Source of the DNA: Eucalyptus grandis
Lineage: Eukaryota > Streptophyta > Magnoliopsida > Myrtales > Myrtaceae
NCBI RefSeq assembly: GCF_016545825.1
Contig: NC_052618.1
Location: 35,100,196 to 35,164,195 of the forward strand
Length of the DNA: 64,000 nt
Direction of reading: 5' to 3'
How positions within the stretch are numbered: position 1 is the first letter of the stretch; each line of letters opens with the position of its first letter. The position numbers and the translations under genes are program-made. Below the pieces are notes generated by a model that ran no database searches, was not told where the DNA came from, and worked only from the letters and a program-made list of their open reading frames with translations. Below are positions 61,195 through 64,000 of the stretch, piece after piece.

Positions 61195-62460
61195 ATTCTT
61201 CTTCTTCTTCTTCTTCTTCTTGCTTCTTCTTCTTCTTCTTCTTGTTCTTGTTCTTGTTCTTGTTCTTGTTCTTCTTGTTCTTCTTCTTCTTCTTTGTAGC
61301 TAGTTGCCAACCACCGCTGTGGTCCGTGACCGGCTGGGCAAGGTTTGATGAGCTCGCCTTGGCCTCACCCATTCTTCTTTGTAGCTAGTTGCCAACCACC
61401 GCTGTGGTCCGTGATCGGCTGGGTTGCCAATTCCTTAAATTAGCTTACTTGCATGACCAGCTGGGTTGCCAACCACCGCTGTGGTCCGTGACCGGCTGGG
61501 CAAGGTTTGATGAGCTCGCCTTGGCCTCGCCCATTCTTCTTTGTAGCTAGTTGCCAACCACCGTTGTGGTCCGTGACCGGCTGGGTTGCCAATTCCTTAA
61601 ATTAGCTTACTTGCTCAAAACAGCTTTAAACTCAATGAGACAATAGGCTTCCATTCTTCTTCTTCTTCTTCTTCTTCTTCTTCTTCTTCTTCTTCTTCTT
61701 GCTTCTTCTTCTTCTTGCTTCTTCTTCTTCTTCTTCTTCTTCTTCCTCCTTCTTCCTTCTTCTTCTTCTTCTTCTTCTTCTTCTTCTTCTTCTTCTTCTT
61801 CTTCTCTTTCTTCTCTTCTTCTTCTTCTTCTTCTTCTTCTTCTTCTTCTTCTTCTTCTTCTTCTTCTTCTTCTTCTTCTAATTCTAACCACCGCTGTCTT
61901 CTTCTTCTTCTTCTAATTCTAACCACCGCTGTGGTCTATGACCGGCTGGGTTGCCAACCACCGCTGTGGTCCGTGACCGGCTAGGCAAGGTTTGATGAGC
62001 TCGCCTTGGCCTCGCCCATTCTTCTTTGTAGCTAGTTGCCAACCACCGCTGTGGTCCGTGACCGGCTGGGTTGCCAACCACCGCCGTGGTCCGTGACCGC
62101 CGGGCAAGGTTTGATGAGCTCGCCTTGGCCTCGCCAAATTTGGGCGAGGCTAAGTCTCACCGGTGGCTAGGCCTTCTTCTTCTTCTTCTTCTTCTTCTTC
62201 TTCTTTGTAGCTAGTTGCCAACCACCGCTATGGTCCGTGACCGGCTGGGTTGCCAACCACCGCTGTGGTCCGTGACCGGCTGGGCAAGGTTTGATGAGCT
62301 CGCCTTGGCCTCGCCAAATTTGGGCGAGGCTGAGTCTCACTGGTGGCTAGGCGACGCTTGCCCAGCCACTCGCAAGGCTTGACCTCACTCATTGCCTAGG
62401 TAGCGTGAGGCCGAGCTTCAAGCCTATTGGCGAGGCCGAGTCTCACTGTGGCTTGGCATT
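61195..62460. repeat. (CTT)n tract mixed with a GC-rich minisatellite
   Basis: CTT runs lie at 61195-61296, 61655-61878 and 62170-62205, with interruptions (gctt, gttctt, cctcc). Between and around them about ten copies of a phrase 'ccaccgctgtggtccgtgac', usually followed by 'cggctggg' and often by 'caaggtttgatgagctcgcc', form units of about 35-125 bp. The long open frames here are products of the repeat and not genes. Confidence 0.95.
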
Positions 62461-62464
62461 GCCA

Positions 62465-63230
62465 GGGGCTGGCAACGGGCCAAAGGGAATAAGGGGAAGA
62501 GGAGAAGAGAAAAGAGAAGAAAAGAAAAAAAAAACCGATTCTAGGAATTGTTCCCGGGAATAAGAAACTACTTTTTTTCTACTTTTGATATTGTTCCAAA
62601 TTTATTACCGAAAAAAAAAATTTGTTATTGGGAACAAAAATTTTACCAAATGGATTTCTGTTTTTTTTTTTTTTTGTTCCAAGAAATAAAAGAACAAAAA
62701 TAGTTATTCCCGGAAGGTTACCAAACTAGGCCTAAACTAGCAAGACAGCGGTACGTTGCATAGGTCAACGAATCTTCACATCAATTTAGATTTCTGCAAA
62801 GAGTTTACATGGAGTTTCATGGAGTTTTACATAAATGGATCCAATCGTATCATGTAGATATGTCCCCTGATTAAAAGAAGATATGAATCACAAAATTGCA
62901 TTATCTATCGAATCATAATGTAAGCACATGCGACGTTTCGAGCACGCAAAATAATTCGAGTCAATATGAACATGAAAGCATAAAGAAAAATGCGAATCCT
63001 CTCTTTTTTGATAGGTTTCGTCCATTTGTGAAAAATCTCCACTTTTGCCATATGTCGTGCGTGGTTGTTATTAAAATCTTCATGGTTAGATTTTGTGTGA
63101 GCTTGAGATTGAATGTATGAATCAATAGTCATAAGAGTTTGCTCACACCCCAATTTTGGTCTAACAATTTAAATTTTCATTCTCGTAAAATTACAAAAGT
63201 AAAGATGGCGAGATAATAAATATATAATAA
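62465..63230. other. no gene seen; possible transposon end near 62730
   Basis: 'gttcccgggaataagaa' (62550) and 'tagttattcccggaagg' (62700) are inverted relatives, followed by 'ttaccaaactaggcct', an ending like small hAT-type repeats. The rest is AT-rich without a supported gene. Confidence 0.35.
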
Positions 63231-63239
63231 ATAAAAAAG

Positions 63240-64000
63240 GAAAAAGACCCCAGTCCATTTTCTTCTTTCCTTCGGCTCGTTTCAGGACGGAAAGAAGAAG
63301 GCCTGAGAAAGAAGTCAGACTCCGATCACCGCCGTTACTGGCCATTTTGTCAGAGCTTCACCGTGCTCCGTTCCTCGGTCGGAAATGAAGTGACCCAACT
63401 CCTGTTCGAGATTCCTTCACTAATGCCAACCTTCATTGATGTTGAACGTCCAAGTTTCGCTCATCGATCTTCATAGCTTCCCCTTGCTTCACTAATCAAG
63501 TAATCTATCTTCCCTGTAATGCCCTGTTTTGAGGGAGTAACAGAACCGAGAGAAACATGTCCTAGATTAGGATCGAATTTGATTCAACTCGAATCCACGG
63601 CTATGCTTGCATACATCTTTGATTAACTTTGTTTGAACTCGATCTCTAATCTGAAGCCATTGTTGTTTTGTTTCCCCTTTTGTCGCGGACTGCACACAAC
63701 ATATTTGATGAGTGCCTTGGAAACACGAATGAAAACTAGCCTAATGATTTGGCCTGAACGTAAATAGGTGTTGACGTAGATTGATTATTATCACTTAATT
63801 TGTTAGTATTTAGACTTGATTTCAGCCATATTTCATCATTCGCTGAGGCCGAATCTAAACACCTTCTCTTCTTCTATGTTCTTGTGTGGTCCAGCGTCAT
63901 TTTTTATGACTGATTTCAGCGAGGAATAATGGGAGGTAAATCATACGAGTCTGGATGTCCGCTTCCATGTCCTCGTTGGTTTATTTATTTATTTATTTTT
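63240..64000 (+). other. possible start of a gene running off the right edge
   Basis: A CT- and purine-rich leader-like stretch (63250-63500) ends at a possible donor (GTAATC at 63501). A T-rich intron would end at TGATTTCAG (63920), 9 bp before ATG 63930 (MGGKSYESGCPLPCPRW). Too little coding sequence is visible to name a product, and the window ends in a (TTTA)n run. Confidence 0.25.

Noticed and set aside
61172..62137. Poly-Leu, poly-Glu, poly-Arg and poly-Lys frames
   Set aside because: Direct products of the CTT/GAA repeat and the minisatellite.
1..64000. CRISPR arrays, bacterial operons, rRNA or tRNA genes
   Set aside because: None seen; direct repeats here are plant microsatellites, minisatellites and transposon parts, and no tRNA cloverleaf with its B-box was recognised by eye.

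Overview
The window looks like nuclear DNA of a flowering plant, most likely a woody eudicot. Genes have GT-AG introns, long AT-rich spacers hold many transposon remnants, and the transposon and gene families (Copia with a Met-tRNA primer site, L1-type LINE with DUF4283, plant mobile domain genes, MIK-type LRR receptor kinases) are plant families. Some interspersed repeats, with a recurrent terminus resembling AATTACCAAAAAAGTCCTAA around GC-rich cores, remind me of Myrtaceae such as Eucalyptus or Syzygium. That is an impression and was not tested.

Only two genes appear complete and intact. The first (5124-6202, three exons, 106 residues) encodes a small secreted protein. It has a clear signal peptide and a C-terminus that starts with Asp-Tyr-Gly and is rich in Pro and His, which is the layout of a tyrosine-sulfated signalling peptide. 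The second (50275-53582, 432 residues) is a RING-H2 protein with a 5'-UTR intron, a 3'-UTR intron and a chain of upstream ORFs. The last two exons of an unrecognised gene lie at 124-377, and a possible gene start lies at the right edge (63.2-64.0 kb).

Layout: 0-1.2 kb end of a gene; 1.4-2.1 kb small repeat element; 5.0-6.4 kb peptide gene; 8.1-9.0 kb LTR-like sequence; 9.3-15.3 kb two decayed plant-mobile-domain gene copies in tandem; 15.4-28.0 kb a decayed LRR receptor-kinase gene whose kinase intron holds an 8.4-kb Copia element (18848-27236, minus strand, target duplication AAATG); 28.95-29.97 kb an inverted-repeat element with a GC-rich core; 32.1-38.2 kb a degraded LINE carrying a 0.67-kb nested DNA element; 39-40 kb a gypsy gag relic; 41.6-42.5 kb a 424-bp tandem duplication; 43.9-47.5 kb MITE-like repeats; 49.2-54.6 kb the RING gene; 54.7-60.0 kb a 0.63-kb duplicated segment flanking minus-strand gypsy relics; 60.0-60.9 kb a GC-rich foldback; 61.2-62.4 kb a CTT tract mixed with a minisatellite.

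The genes do not form a pathway or cluster. The window is ordinary gene-poor plant DNA shaped by nested transposition. The most promising biology is the candidate sulfated peptide; the overlapping upstream ORFs of the RING gene come next. All calls come from reading the sequence. No database search, splice predictor or expression data was used.
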